From Streptococcus infantis ATCC 700779 (lineage in GTDB: Bacteria > Bacillota > Bacilli > Lactobacillales > Streptococcaceae), in NCBI RefSeq assembly GCF_000187465.1, contig NZ_GL732439.1, forward strand, positions 1,825,797 through 1,883,688: a stretch of DNA of 57,892 bases. The letters run 5' to 3'. Shown one piece after another: positions 36,955 through 46,158 of this stretch. The position numbers and the translations under genes were made by a program. The notes under the pieces were generated by a model. That model worked only from the letters and a program-made list of their open reading frames with translations. It did not search any database and was not told the origin of the DNA. The number at the start of each line of letters is the position of its first letter. Position 1 is the first letter of the stretch.

Positions 36955-37695
36955 TTGAATAGTTTTGATTTAATGGGGGTCAGAATTGACCCCTTAACAA
37001 TGGACGAAACTGTCCAAGCTGTTGAAAAATTTGTTCTTGACCAACGTCCACTCCACTTAATGGGAGTGAATGCAGACAAAATTAATCAATGTCAAACAGA
37101 TGAATCTATTAAAAAGATTGTTAACGATTCTGAAATTATTAATGCAGATGGGGCTTCAGTTGTTCTTGCTTCCCGTTTTTTGGGTTATCAAGTTCCTGAG
37201 AGAGTCGCTGGAATTGATTTGATGCAAAAATTGCTTCATTTAGCTAATGAAAAGTCTTATTCGGTTTATTTTTTTGGTGCCAAAGAAGAAGTTTTAGTAG
37301 ATATGTTGGAAATCTTTAAGAAAGATTATCCAAATTTACGAGTCCTTGGGCATCGCAATGGTTATTTTTCTGAAGAAGATGAATATGGCATTCAAGAAGA
37401 CATTCGTGAGAAAAATCCTGATTTTGTTTTTGTTGGGATCACCTCTCCTAAGAAAGAATACATCATTCAAAAATTTATGGATCAAGGTGTTAATTCTGTC
37501 TTTATGGGAGTTGGAGGTAGTTTTGACGTTTTATCTGGCCATATTAAACGAGCTCCTCTATGGATGCAAAATGCACATCTTGAGTGGCTGTTCCGAGTGG
37601 CAAATGAACCTAAACGTCTCTTTAAACGTTATTTCGTAGGAAATGTCACGTTTATTAAGCGAGTATTAGATGAAAAACGAAAATCAAAAAAATAA
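36955..37695 (+). CDS. WecG/TagA/CpsF-type glycosyltransferase (GT26), likely ManNAc transferase
   Basis: A 246-residue GT26 enzyme starting at TTG 36955 with GGGGAG 7 nt upstream; a longer frame back to 36886 runs through licD and lacks a ribosome site. Motifs: MGVNADKINQ, INADGASVV, PERVAGIDLM, FFGAKEEV, VFVGITSPKKEY, GVGGSFDVLSGHIKRAP and HLEWLFR. WecG and TagA/TarA of this family add ManNAc or ManNAcA to lipid-linked GlcNAc. The UDP-GlcNAc 2-epimerase two genes downstream supplies UDP-ManNAc, supporting that donor. Confidence 0.85.
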   Translation: MNSFDLMGVRIDPLTMDETVQAVEKFVLDQRPLHLMGVNADKINQCQTDESIKKIVNDSEIINADGASVVLASRFLGYQVPERVAGIDLMQKLLHLANEKSYSVYFFGAKEEVLVDMLEIFKKDYPNLRVLGHRNGYFSEEDEYGIQEDIREKNPDFVFVGITSPKKEYIIQKFMDQGVNSVFMGVGGSFDVLSGHIKRAPLWMQNAHLEWLFRVANEPKRLFKRYFVGNVTFIKRVLDEKRKSKK

Positions 37696-38755
37696 TATTT
37701 TACATATTTCACGTACCATGGATATTGGTGGTGCAGAGAGAATTGTCTACCAATTGAGCTCGGATTTGAAAGACGAGTTTGATAGTGTCCATGTGGCGTC
37801 TACTGGTGGGCTTTGGGAGAGCGAACTGGCTGCTCAAGGGATTCAACATCATAAAATTTTAGATATCGATAGTAAAAATCCCGTGAAGGTATTAAAGCTT
37901 CTATATTCTATTCGCCAGATTATCAAAAATAATGAGATTACTATAGTTCATACTCATCATCGAATGGCTGCTTTTTATATTCGATTATTAAAATTTGTTT
38001 GTCCAAAATTGACACATGTTTATACAGCTCACAATGTCTTTAAAGATAAATTGCCCTTATATAGATTTGCTTTAGGAAATGCTAAAAGTGTAGCAGTAGG
38101 AGAAGCAGTAAATAAAAACCTAAAAGAAGACGTAGGAATTACTGATAGTAAGGTTATCTACAATGGAGTTATCTTAAAGAAAACGGATAATCAAGTCGAT
38201 GATATTGTCGGTTATGATGGGACTAAGCTTGGCTGTATAGCTAGATTGTCTGAACAAAAAGGTTTGACTTATCTTATTGAAGCTATGTCTTTACTTACAA
38301 CGAAGGATATTCGGTTGTTTATCGTTGGTGATGGTGAGCTTAGAAATGAACTTGAGAATAAGGTTGAAGAGCTACATCTTCAAGATTCGGTAACATTTTT
38401 AGGATATCGCCAGGATATAGTAGAATGTATCAATAGTTTTGATTTTCTGGTTTCATCGTCTTTATTTGAAGGTCTAGCTCTAAACATCATTGAAGCTTTT
38501 ATGAATGGGAAAACGATGGTTGCTACGGATATTCCAGGCATAAATGAAGTAGTTAATGATGAAAATGGAATTCTTGTTCCTGCCAAAAATCCAGGTGCAT
38601 TAGCTGGTGCCATAGACAAATTAGCAACAGATGTACTGCTAAGAAATCGTCTTGCTTTTCATGCCAAAAAAACTTATGAAGAAAGATTTAGTTATTCAAT
38701 GTTTTTGGAAAACTATCGAGCATTGTATAGAGAAATACAAGGAGAACCAAAATGA
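37670..38755 (+). CDS. GT4-family glycosyltransferase
   Basis: A 361-residue GT-B enzyme. DIGGAERIVYQL (residues 17-28) is the glycine-rich acceptor-side motif. SLFEGLALNIIEAFMNGK near residue 265 carries the EX7E donor-binding motif. It overlaps the preceding gene by 26 bp and the next by 4 bp (ATGA), so it is firmly in the operon. It is a retaining transferase; the sugar and linkage cannot be read from sequence. Confidence 0.85.
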   Translation: MKNENQKNNILHISRTMDIGGAERIVYQLSSDLKDEFDSVHVASTGGLWESELAAQGIQHHKILDIDSKNPVKVLKLLYSIRQIIKNNEITIVHTHHRMAAFYIRLLKFVCPKLTHVYTAHNVFKDKLPLYRFALGNAKSVAVGEAVNKNLKEDVGITDSKVIYNGVILKKTDNQVDDIVGYDGTKLGCIARLSEQKGLTYLIEAMSLLTTKDIRLFIVGDGELRNELENKVEELHLQDSVTFLGYRQDIVECINSFDFLVSSSLFEGLALNIIEAFMNGKTMVATDIPGINEVVNDENGILVPAKNPGALAGAIDKLATDVLLRNRLAFHAKKTYEERFSYSMFLENYRALYREIQGEPK

Positions 38756-39846
38756 AAAAAGTAATGTTGGTTTTTGGGACACGTCCAGAAGCAATCAAAA
38801 TGTGTCCGTTAGTAAATGAGTTGAAGGAAAATGATTCAATCAAGACCATTGTCTGTGTAACTGGCCAACACAAGGAAATGCTTGACCAGGTTCTGAATGT
38901 CTTTAAGGTTGTTCCTGATTATGATTTGGGGATTATGAAGGCCAATCAAACTCTATTTACAATTACGACCAGTATTCTAGACAAGATTCAAGCAGTTCTT
39001 GAACAAGAAAAGCCTGACATTGTTTTGGTTCATGGGGATACAAGTACAACATTTGCCACAGCTTTAGCTGCCTTTTACATGGGTATCAAAGTTGGGCATG
39101 TGGAAGCGGGTTTGCGAACTTATAATCTTCAGAGCCCTTTTCCTGAGGAGTTTAACCGTCAAACAACTTCTATTATTGCGGATTATCATTTTGCGCCAAC
39201 AGAAATGGCCAAGGAGAATCTTCTGAAAGAAGGAAGAAAAAATATCTTTGTGACTGGGAATACTGTTATTGATGCTCTGAAAACAACTGTTCAAGACAAC
39301 TATCATCATCCTATTTTAGAGTGGGCTAAAGATAGTAAGTTAATTATGTTGACAGCTCACAGACGTGAAAATCTTGGGCAACCAATGGAAAATATGTTTA
39401 ATGCTGTTAATCGTATTTTAAATGAATTTGAAGATGTAAAAGTTGTTTACCCAATTCATAAAAACCCTAAAGTTCGTGAATTGGCAAGTAAAGTCTTTGG
39501 GGATAATGAACGCATGAAAATCATTGAACCTTTAGAAGTTATTGATTTCCATAATTTTATGAACCAAAGTTATATGATTTTAACAGATTCTGGTGGTGTG
39601 CAGGAAGAGGCTCCATCCTTAGGGAAACCAGTTTTAGTCATGCGTGATACCACAGAACGTCCCGAAGGGATTGCTGCAGGAACTTTGAAATTAGTTGGAA
39701 CAGAAGAAGAAAATATTTATAGGAATTTTAAGCTTCTTTTGGAAAATGAAGAGGAATATAACAAGATGAGTAAGGCTAGCAACCCTTATGGGAATGGGAC
39801 AGCTTGTCAACAGATTGTAGAAGTTATCATGAAGGGATTAGTATAA
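38752..39846 (+). CDS. wecB: UDP-N-acetylglucosamine 2-epimerase (non-hydrolysing)
   Basis: A 364-residue enzyme converting UDP-GlcNAc to UDP-ManNAc. Motifs: GTRPEAIKMCPLV (residues 9-21), VLVHGDTSTTFATALA, GHVEAGLRTYN, PEEFNRQ, TAHRRENLG, LTDSGGVQEEAPSLGKPVL and RDTTERPEG. Full length. It explains the GT26 gene two positions upstream and indicates ManNAc in the polysaccharide. A housekeeping copy for teichoic acid could exist elsewhere, but this one is clearly part of the cps operon. Confidence 0.93.
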   Translation: MKKVMLVFGTRPEAIKMCPLVNELKENDSIKTIVCVTGQHKEMLDQVLNVFKVVPDYDLGIMKANQTLFTITTSILDKIQAVLEQEKPDIVLVHGDTSTTFATALAAFYMGIKVGHVEAGLRTYNLQSPFPEEFNRQTTSIIADYHFAPTEMAKENLLKEGRKNIFVTGNTVIDALKTTVQDNYHHPILEWAKDSKLIMLTAHRRENLGQPMENMFNAVNRILNEFEDVKVVYPIHKNPKVRELASKVFGDNERMKIIEPLEVIDFHNFMNQSYMILTDSGGVQEEAPSLGKPVLVMRDTTERPEGIAAGTLKLVGTEEENIYRNFKLLLENEEEYNKMSKASNPYGNGTACQQIVEVIMKGLV

Positions 39847-40811
39847 TGGGGAAAGTTTCGATTGTTGTTCCAGTATACAACGTTGAAGATTATTTGAAAT
39901 ATTGTGTTGATAGCTTAATTAATCAATCGTACAAGGATATTGAGATTATTTTGGTAGATGATGGCTCTACTGATGATTCTGGAAGAATATGTGATAAGTA
40001 TGCCCAAGAAGATGACCGTATTAGAGTCCTGCATATTGAGAATGGAGGTCTTTCTAATGCTCGAAATACGGGTGTAAAATTTGCTTCTGCTGAGTGGATA
40101 ATTTTCATTGATTCTGATGATTACTATGATCGTAGAACTGTTGAGTATTTAGTGCAACTTCAAAAGAAGTATGCTGTTGATCTTGTTGCAACTTCCGTCA
40201 TTGAAGTTAGGGACTTCCAAAGTGAGGATTTTTCAGGTTCATTAACTAACATAGATTCTTTGAAATTAGATCGCTATACAGCTTTGAAAGAGATGTTTTA
40301 TGGAAATATAGTTGGAACTCATCCAGGGGGAAAACTATACAAAAAAGAAATCTTGCTGAAGTTTCCTTTTCCAGAGGATATGATCTATGAAGATTTGGCT
40401 GTCTCTTTTGAGCATATCGGAGCATGTAATGAAATTGCCGTAGGATGCATCAATTTATACAAATATTATCGAAGACCTGGAAGTATTGTCAATTCTTCTT
40501 ATAGTGATAAATTTTTAGACTTCTATAAGGCTATAGAGATGAACAGAGAATTTGTTCAGAGAGATTATCCTAATGATAAGGAAATGAAGAAAGCACTTAC
40601 TGTACGTTATGTCTTTAAGGGGTTACATGTAGTACATGCTATGCTGAGTTCAGGTATGTATGAGGAAATTAATAAAATCAGAAAAGAATATACTAGATAC
40701 TTCAATGATATAATTCCTAATCCAAATATAACTGGTAAAAATAAAGTAAAATATTTGCTATTCTTATGTTCTAGCAAATTATATAATGCTGTTCGAAGGA
40801 AGGTTGGATGA
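39846..40811 (+). CDS. GT2-family glycosyltransferase
   Basis: A 321-residue GT-A enzyme: VSIVVPVYNVEDYLKYCVDS at the N-terminus, VDDGSTDDSG, NGGLSNARNTG and IDSDDYYD with the metal-binding DxD. Start ATG 39846 overlaps the wecB stop (TAATG) behind AGGGA; the frame from 39804 lacks its own ribosome site. An inverting transferase adding one sugar of the repeat; the donor is unknown. Confidence 0.87.
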   Translation: MGKVSIVVPVYNVEDYLKYCVDSLINQSYKDIEIILVDDGSTDDSGRICDKYAQEDDRIRVLHIENGGLSNARNTGVKFASAEWIIFIDSDDYYDRRTVEYLVQLQKKYAVDLVATSVIEVRDFQSEDFSGSLTNIDSLKLDRYTALKEMFYGNIVGTHPGGKLYKKEILLKFPFPEDMIYEDLAVSFEHIGACNEIAVGCINLYKYYRRPGSIVNSSYSDKFLDFYKAIEMNREFVQRDYPNDKEMKKALTVRYVFKGLHVVHAMLSSGMYEEINKIRKEYTRYFNDIIPNPNITGKNKVKYLLFLCSSKLYNAVRRKVG

Positions 40812-40831
40812 CTTAATTTTCAGGTGAGCAT

Positions 40832-41983
40832 ATGAAAATAACATTAAAATTATCAGATACATTATATTATTTATCGTACTTTATTTGGTTGTTCTTTATC
40901 TTCATTTCCCAAACAAGCTTAGTTAATAAATTTCCTGTAATATATAAGCTTAGAATACTTGCTATGGTAGTTAGTATCATTTTACTATTTGTAAAATTTT
41001 TATGTGAAAAACACACTATAGAATTTATACTAACCTATTTTGGAGCTCTTTGTTTAGGGATGGCAATCGGGATTACAGTTCATAAACCCTACTATGCTTT
41101 GATGGTTATTTCAACAATCTTATTGATAGTTTCTATAAAAAATGTAAATTTTAGAAATGTACTGATTTTATGGTCTTCATCAATAGCTTTATTCATGTTT
41201 CTGATATTTGGGTTGGTAAAATTAAACCTTATAGAAAATAGCTTGAGAATTCAATCAGGTGGGAGAGTTAGATTTAGTCAGGGATATTTTTATGTCAGTT
41301 TTGGAGCAAATTATCTTTTTCATCTAACACTAGTTTACTTATATATACGATTAAGTAAAATTAAGTTTTGGGAAATTTTGAGTTTGGGGCTACTAAATTA
41401 CTATTTTTATATTAATACAGATACAAAATCAGCTTTTTATAGTGCTATTTTGTCCCTAGTGTTGGTATATTTATTTAAAAATAAAACGTTGAGTCCGAAG
41501 TTATTGAGTATAATGGGACGATTTGTATTAACAGTAGGGATTCTCCTTCCAATAGCGCTAACTTATTTTTATAATGGAAGTAGTAAATTCTTTCACACTC
41601 TAAATATTTTCCTGACAGGTAGATTAAGCTTAGGTCATAAAGCATGGTCTTTATTTGGAGTACATCTATTTGGTCAGAGGATTGATTGGGCGCTTCAACA
41701 AAGCACAACATCTGTTTTTGATGACTACTTATATGTGGATTCTTCCTTTGTAAATATTTTATTGCACTATGGAGTTATATTGTTAATTGTCATCTGGTTT
41801 TCTTATTATCAGTTGATTAAAAGAGAGTATTTTAACACAATTGAAATGCTTGTGTTTGTTGTGTTAATTATCCATTCAATGTTTGATCCACAATTCTTTG
41901 AATTAATGTACAATCCGTTATTGCTATTGATTGGTGTTTCTTGGACTATGGACAGGCACAAGTATCAGGAAGGTTTAAACTGA
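40832..41983 (+). CDS. wzy: Predicted oligosaccharide repeat-unit polymerase (Wzy)
   Basis: A 383-residue protein with about ten membrane segments and no catalytic signature. One larger extracellular loop near residues 280-315 (TGRLSLGHKAWSLFGVHLFG) resembles the O-antigen/EpsG polymerase style (GR, H, LFG). Every Wzx/Wzy locus has one such gene, and it is the only polytopic candidate besides the flippase. Very AT-rich, typical for wzy. The role is from topology and position. Confidence 0.75.
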   Translation: MKITLKLSDTLYYLSYFIWLFFIFISQTSLVNKFPVIYKLRILAMVVSIILLFVKFLCEKHTIEFILTYFGALCLGMAIGITVHKPYYALMVISTILLIVSIKNVNFRNVLILWSSSIALFMFLIFGLVKLNLIENSLRIQSGGRVRFSQGYFYVSFGANYLFHLTLVYLYIRLSKIKFWEILSLGLLNYYFYINTDTKSAFYSAILSLVLVYLFKNKTLSPKLLSIMGRFVLTVGILLPIALTYFYNGSSKFFHTLNIFLTGRLSLGHKAWSLFGVHLFGQRIDWALQQSTTSVFDDYLYVDSSFVNILLHYGVILLIVIWFSYYQLIKREYFNTIEMLVFVVLIIHSMFDPQFFELMYNPLLLLIGVSWTMDRHKYQEGLN

Positions 41984-42171
41984 TTTTTATCTGAAAGTTA
42001 ACTTTGTGTATGGGGTGCATCGGTTTGAACTTTTAGTGTAGAGATTTTCGAATCAATATTTATAAAAAACGTATAAAGGAAATCATTCGTAGTGGTTATA
42101 GGTTATAAGATATTCTAAGGTCATACGATTTTTTGCGTTTCAAATAGTATTCTAATGAGGAAGGTCCCTTT

Positions 42172-43584
42172 ATGAAAGTTCTTAAAAATTATGCATATAA
42201 TCTCTCGTACCAACTTTTGGTTATTCTTCTCCCAATTATTACGACTCCCTATGTGACGCGGGTCTTTTCTTCGGATGATTTAGGAACTTATGGTTATTTT
42301 AATTCCATTGTCACCTACTTTATTCTATTAGCGACTCTGGGAGTTGCTAATTATGGAACCAAGGTCATTTCAGGGCATCGCAAGGAAATCGAAAAAAACT
42401 TTTGGGGAATCTACTCCCTGCAATTAGGTGCAACTCTTCTTTCTCTAACCTTGTATGGCCTTCTTTGTATGGCTCTTCCCTTTATGCAAAATCCGGTAGC
42501 CTATATTCTAGGCTTGAGTTTAGTTTCTAAAGGTTTAGACATCTCATGGCTCTTTCAAGGGTTGGAGGATTTTCGAAAGATTACTGTTCGAAACATCACG
42601 GTTAAAATCGTTGGGGTCACCTCTATCTTTCTCTTTGTCAAGTCTGCAAATGATCTTTACCTCTATGTTTTTTTACTAACCATATTTGAGCTTTTGGGGC
42701 AATTAAGTATGTGGTTGCCTGCTCGAGAGTTTATCGGTAGACCTCATTTTGACATAGAATATGCTAGGCATCATTTGAAACCTGTCATCTTATTGTTCCT
42801 TCCGCAAGTGGCGATTTCCTTGTATGTAACGCTAGATCGTACCATGCTTGGAGCCTTAGCTTCTACAAAAGATGTAGGGATTTATGACCAGGCTCTAAAG
42901 TTGGTAAATATCCTTCTGACCTTAGTAACTTCCTTGGGAAGTGTTATGTTGCCACGTGTCGCTCATTTGTTAGCGACAGGTGATCATAAGGCAGTCAACA
43001 AGATGCATGAAATGTCCTTCCTCATCTATAATTTAGTGATTTTTCCAATGATGGCAGGAATCTTGATTGTCAATGATGATTTTGTTCAGTTTTTCCTTGG
43101 TCAAGATTTTCAGGATGCACGTTATGCAATCGCCATTATGATCTTCCGTATGTTCTTTATCGGTTGGACCAATATCATGGGAATTCAGATACTGATCCCT
43201 CATAATCAAAATAAAGAATTCATGATTTCAACAACAGCTCCCGCAATTATCAGTGTAGGTTTGAACTTACTATTCCTTCCTAAACTTGGCTATATCGGAG
43301 CAGCCATTGTTTCTGTTTTGACAGAAGCGCTAGTATGGGCGATACAATTATACTTTACCCGTAGATACCTAAAAGAAGTTCCGATTATGGGATCTATGAT
43401 AAAAATTGTAGTAGCATCCGCTATCATGTATGGCATTCTGCTAGGTTCAAAAACAGTGATACATTTTTCACCAACCCTAAATGTTCTAGCATTTGCAGTG
43501 CTTGGTGGAATCATTTATCTTTTTGCAATTCTATCTCTGAAAGTGGTAGATGTAAAAGAATTAAAACAACTTATTAAAAAATGA
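42172..43584 (+). CDS. wzx: Polysaccharide repeat-unit flippase (Wzx)
   Basis: A 470-residue MATE/MOP-type transporter with about 12-14 membrane segments. NLSYQLLVILLPIITTPYVT (residues 10-29) and SSDDLGTYGYFNSIVTYF are the usual Wzx N-terminal motifs. It flips undecaprenyl-linked repeat units to the outer face. It follows wzy after a 188-bp gap with no recognisable element and overlaps the glf frame only if the upstream glf ATG is used. GC content rises again here, so wzx-glf-GT113 may have a different history from the wzy side. Confidence 0.9.
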   Translation: MKVLKNYAYNLSYQLLVILLPIITTPYVTRVFSSDDLGTYGYFNSIVTYFILLATLGVANYGTKVISGHRKEIEKNFWGIYSLQLGATLLSLTLYGLLCMALPFMQNPVAYILGLSLVSKGLDISWLFQGLEDFRKITVRNITVKIVGVTSIFLFVKSANDLYLYVFLLTIFELLGQLSMWLPAREFIGRPHFDIEYARHHLKPVILLFLPQVAISLYVTLDRTMLGALASTKDVGIYDQALKLVNILLTLVTSLGSVMLPRVAHLLATGDHKAVNKMHEMSFLIYNLVIFPMMAGILIVNDDFVQFFLGQDFQDARYAIAIMIFRMFFIGWTNIMGIQILIPHNQNKEFMISTTAPAIISVGLNLLFLPKLGYIGAAIVSVLTEALVWAIQLYFTRRYLKEVPIMGSMIKIVVASAIMYGILLGSKTVIHFSPTLNVLAFAVLGGIIYLFAILSLKVVDVKELKQLIKK

Positions 43585-43595
43585 CGGAGTTAACT

Positions 43596-44693
43596 ATGTA
43601 CGATTATCTTATCGTTGGTGCAGGTTTGTCTGGAGCAATCTTCGCACACGAAGCTACAAAACGTGGTAAAAAAGTAAAAGTGATTGACAAACGTGATCAC
43701 ATCGGTGGAAATATCTACTGTGAAAATGTTGAAGACATCAATGTCCACAAGTATGGTGCCCACATTTTCCATACTTCTAACAAAAAAGTGTGGGACTATG
43801 TCAACCAGTTCGCTGAATTCAATAACTATATCAACTCACCAGTGGCTAACTACAAGGGAAGCCTCTACAATCTTCCTTTCAACATGAATACCTTTTATGC
43901 CATGTGGGGAACCAAGACACCACAAGAAGTTAAGGACAAGATAGCAGAGCAAACGGCTGATATGAAAGATGTTGAGCCTAAAAACCTTGAAGAACAAGCA
44001 ATCAAGTTGATTGGTCCGGATATCTATGAAAAATTGATCAAGGGCTACACAGAAAAACAATGGGGACGTTCAGCAACAGAACTTCCACCATTTATCATCA
44101 AGCGCCTTCCAGTGCGTTTGACTTTTGATAACAACTACTTTAATGACCGTTACCAAGGAATTCCAATCGGTGGATACAACGTCATCATCGAAAACATGCT
44201 TGGTGATGTGGAAGTAGAGCTTGGCGTTGATTTCTTTGCTAATCGTGAAGAATTGGAAAGCTCTGCTGAAAAAGTTGTCTTCACAGGGATGATTGACCAG
44301 TACTTCGACTACAAGCATGGGGAGTTGGAATACCGCAGCCTTCGTTTTGAACACGAAATCTTGGATGAGGAAAACTATCAAGGTAATGCAGTGGTCAACT
44401 ACACCGAGCGTGAAATTCCTTATACTCGAATCATTGAGCACAAGCACTTCGAGTATGGTGCTCAACCGAAAACGGTTATCACTCGTGAGTACCCAGCTGA
44501 TTGGAAACATGGAGATGAACCATACTATCCAATCAATGATGAAAAGAATAACGCCATGTTTGCTAAGTACCAAGAAGAAGCAGCCAAAAATGACAAGGTC
44601 ATCTTCTGTGGACGCCTAGCAGACTATAAATACTACGACATGCACGTGGTTATTGAACGTGCTTTAGAAGTAGTAGCAAATGAGTTTGATTAA
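43596..44693 (+). CDS. glf: UDP-galactopyranose mutase
   Basis: A 365-residue flavoenzyme making UDP-Galf from UDP-Galp. FAD site DYLIVGAGLSGAIFAHEATK (near residue 3). HKYGAHIFHTSNKKVWDYV, YTEKQWGRSATELPPFIIKR and GRLADYKYYDMHVVIERAL are family motifs. ATG 43596 is preferred over 43581 because GGAG (43586-43589) is 6 nt upstream. Presence of glf predicts galactofuranose in the polysaccharide, a frequent component of mitis-group receptor polysaccharides. Confidence 0.95.
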   Translation: MYDYLIVGAGLSGAIFAHEATKRGKKVKVIDKRDHIGGNIYCENVEDINVHKYGAHIFHTSNKKVWDYVNQFAEFNNYINSPVANYKGSLYNLPFNMNTFYAMWGTKTPQEVKDKIAEQTADMKDVEPKNLEEQAIKLIGPDIYEKLIKGYTEKQWGRSATELPPFIIKRLPVRLTFDNNYFNDRYQGIPIGGYNVIIENMLGDVEVELGVDFFANREELESSAEKVVFTGMIDQYFDYKHGELEYRSLRFEHEILDEENYQGNAVVNYTEREIPYTRIIEHKHFEYGAQPKTVITREYPADWKHGDEPYYPINDEKNNAMFAKYQEEAAKNDKVIFCGRLADYKYYDMHVVIERALEVVANEFD

Positions 44694-44708
44694 GAGAAAC
44701 GATAATTT

Positions 44709-45764
44709 ATGAAATATTACTTAAAAGAAGAATTCCTGCATGATGTCAACGCAAAGAACGCGGGAAATAAAGCACGCAATGACGTAGAAAGTATTGTGAA
44801 AGAAGAAGGCTATCACCCCTTGATCTTTTCCGTCGACAATTGGTATCAAATGAGTACCCTTGCGGCTCAACGCCATAAGGCAAAGGCTTTTGGACAAGCC
44901 TTGGATCAACTAAAGCAAGGAGATGAGTTATTGATCCAGTTTCCAATGCTTCACCATAGCTTTTTCTCCACACATTTGGTCAAAAAAGCGCAAAAAAGAG
45001 GGATTAGAGTCTATCTTTTGATTCATGACCTAGAAGTGCTCCGCCATGCCAACATGACTTCACTACCTTTAAAACACAGAATTCGGATGTACCTTCAAGA
45101 AGCAAGTTTTCTCAAAGCAGCTGATGGGATTATCGCCCACAACCCGGTTATGAAATCTGTTTTAGTGGATAAGGGAATTGAGGAAGATAAGATTGTCAGC
45201 CTTGGCATTTTTGACTATTTAATTCCAGATTTTCAAGAAAAGACAACTCAAACAAAAGACCAACCAATTATTGTAGCAGGTAATTTGGCTCAGGAAAAAG
45301 CGGGTTATCTTTATAAACTTCCTGCAGAACCTTCTTATAATCTCTATGGTGTTGGATTTGATAAGAATAGAGCTTTGGAGAATGAGGCTTACTTTGGTTC
45401 TTTCTTACCTGATGAACTACCTTCAGCCCTTGAGGGTGGCTTTGGACTTGTATGGGATGGCGATAGTGCTGAAACATGTAGTGGTGTATTCGGAGAGTAC
45501 CTCCGTTATAACAATTCTCACAAGGCGTCCCTTTATTTGGCATCTGGATTCCCACTTATAGTGTGGAAACAGTCTGCCTTGTCTCGTTTTGTGTTTGAGA
45601 ATGGCTGTGGGATTGCAGTAGAATCGCTTCATGATTTAAAAAACACGATCGAAAATCTATCAGATGCAGATTATCAAGAATTGGTTGCTAATGCAAAAAA
45701 AATTGGTAAAAAAATACGAGATGGTTTTTATCTAACCAGTGCTCTTAAACAATTAACAAAATAA
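44709..45764 (+). CDS. GT113/Gtf3-like transferase, likely galactofuranosyltransferase
   Basis: A 351-residue GT-B enzyme. VYLLIHDLEVLR, IAHNPVMKSVLVDKGI, GFGLVWDGDSAETCSGVFGE and LASGFPLIVWKQSALSRFV are typical of the Gtf3-like and beta-1,6-galactofuranosyltransferase group. It comes directly after glf (15-bp gap), which suggests that it uses UDP-Galf, like WefE-type enzymes in S. oralis clusters. Last gene of the operon; a terminator overlaps its stop codon. Confidence 0.75.
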   Translation: MKYYLKEEFLHDVNAKNAGNKARNDVESIVKEEGYHPLIFSVDNWYQMSTLAAQRHKAKAFGQALDQLKQGDELLIQFPMLHHSFFSTHLVKKAQKRGIRVYLLIHDLEVLRHANMTSLPLKHRIRMYLQEASFLKAADGIIAHNPVMKSVLVDKGIEEDKIVSLGIFDYLIPDFQEKTTQTKDQPIIVAGNLAQEKAGYLYKLPAEPSYNLYGVGFDKNRALENEAYFGSFLPDELPSALEGGFGLVWDGDSAETCSGVFGEYLRYNNSHKASLYLASGFPLIVWKQSALSRFVFENGCGIAVESLHDLKNTIENLSDADYQELVANAKKIGKKIRDGFYLTSALKQLTK

Positions 45765-45792
45765 GAAGTCTATTTGGACTTCTTATTTTGTT
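45757..45792 (+). terminator. Rho-independent terminator of the cps operon
   Basis: 13-bp stem AAAATAAGAAGTC / GACTTCTTATTTT with loop TATTTG. The left arm includes the stop codon of the last capsule gene. Confidence 0.9.
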
Positions 45793-46158
45793 ACAAAGTT
45801 AATCATTCTAGTATATAAGTTAGAAAAGAAGTGATTTATTTTTAGGGACAATTTAAGTATTTCATCTTAACGTAAAATTGAAATGAACTTGGCATGAAAT
45901 ACTTGAAAAAATACAATAAGTTACATCGCATTTTTCAGCTTTTCTGACATTTTTACACTGTTTTTCATAGAAAAAATAAAAAAGAGGGACTTGTAATGGA
46001 ATATTAAAATAAATTTAATGAAAAACCTTCGATAAAATCACAAAAAATTAGGCACGAATCGGATTTTTGTGATATAATATTCTGTGAATAGCTATGCCTT
46101 CTTGTAGCTATTAAAAAATCAAAGTGTGAAACTTGGAAGATAGAGAGGACGCAATGTA
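45793..46158. other. Intergenic region between cps and ftsA with the ftsA promoter
   Basis: AT-rich, no gene seen. TGATATAAT at 46070-46078 is an extended -10 promoter about 80 bp before ftsA. No aliA gene or transposase fragment lies here, in contrast with the pneumococcal right flank. Confidence 0.6.

Noticed and set aside
41984..42171. Possible insertion-sequence scar between wzy and wzx
   Set aside because: No terminal repeats or transposase-like coding trace were seen in the 188 bp.
44070..44573. 167-codon minus-strand ORF inside glf
   Set aside because: Antisense of a highly conserved coding region; explained by codon bias.
46154..46158. Upstream ATG for ftsA at 46154
   Set aside because: It is followed immediately by TAA; the true start is 46159.
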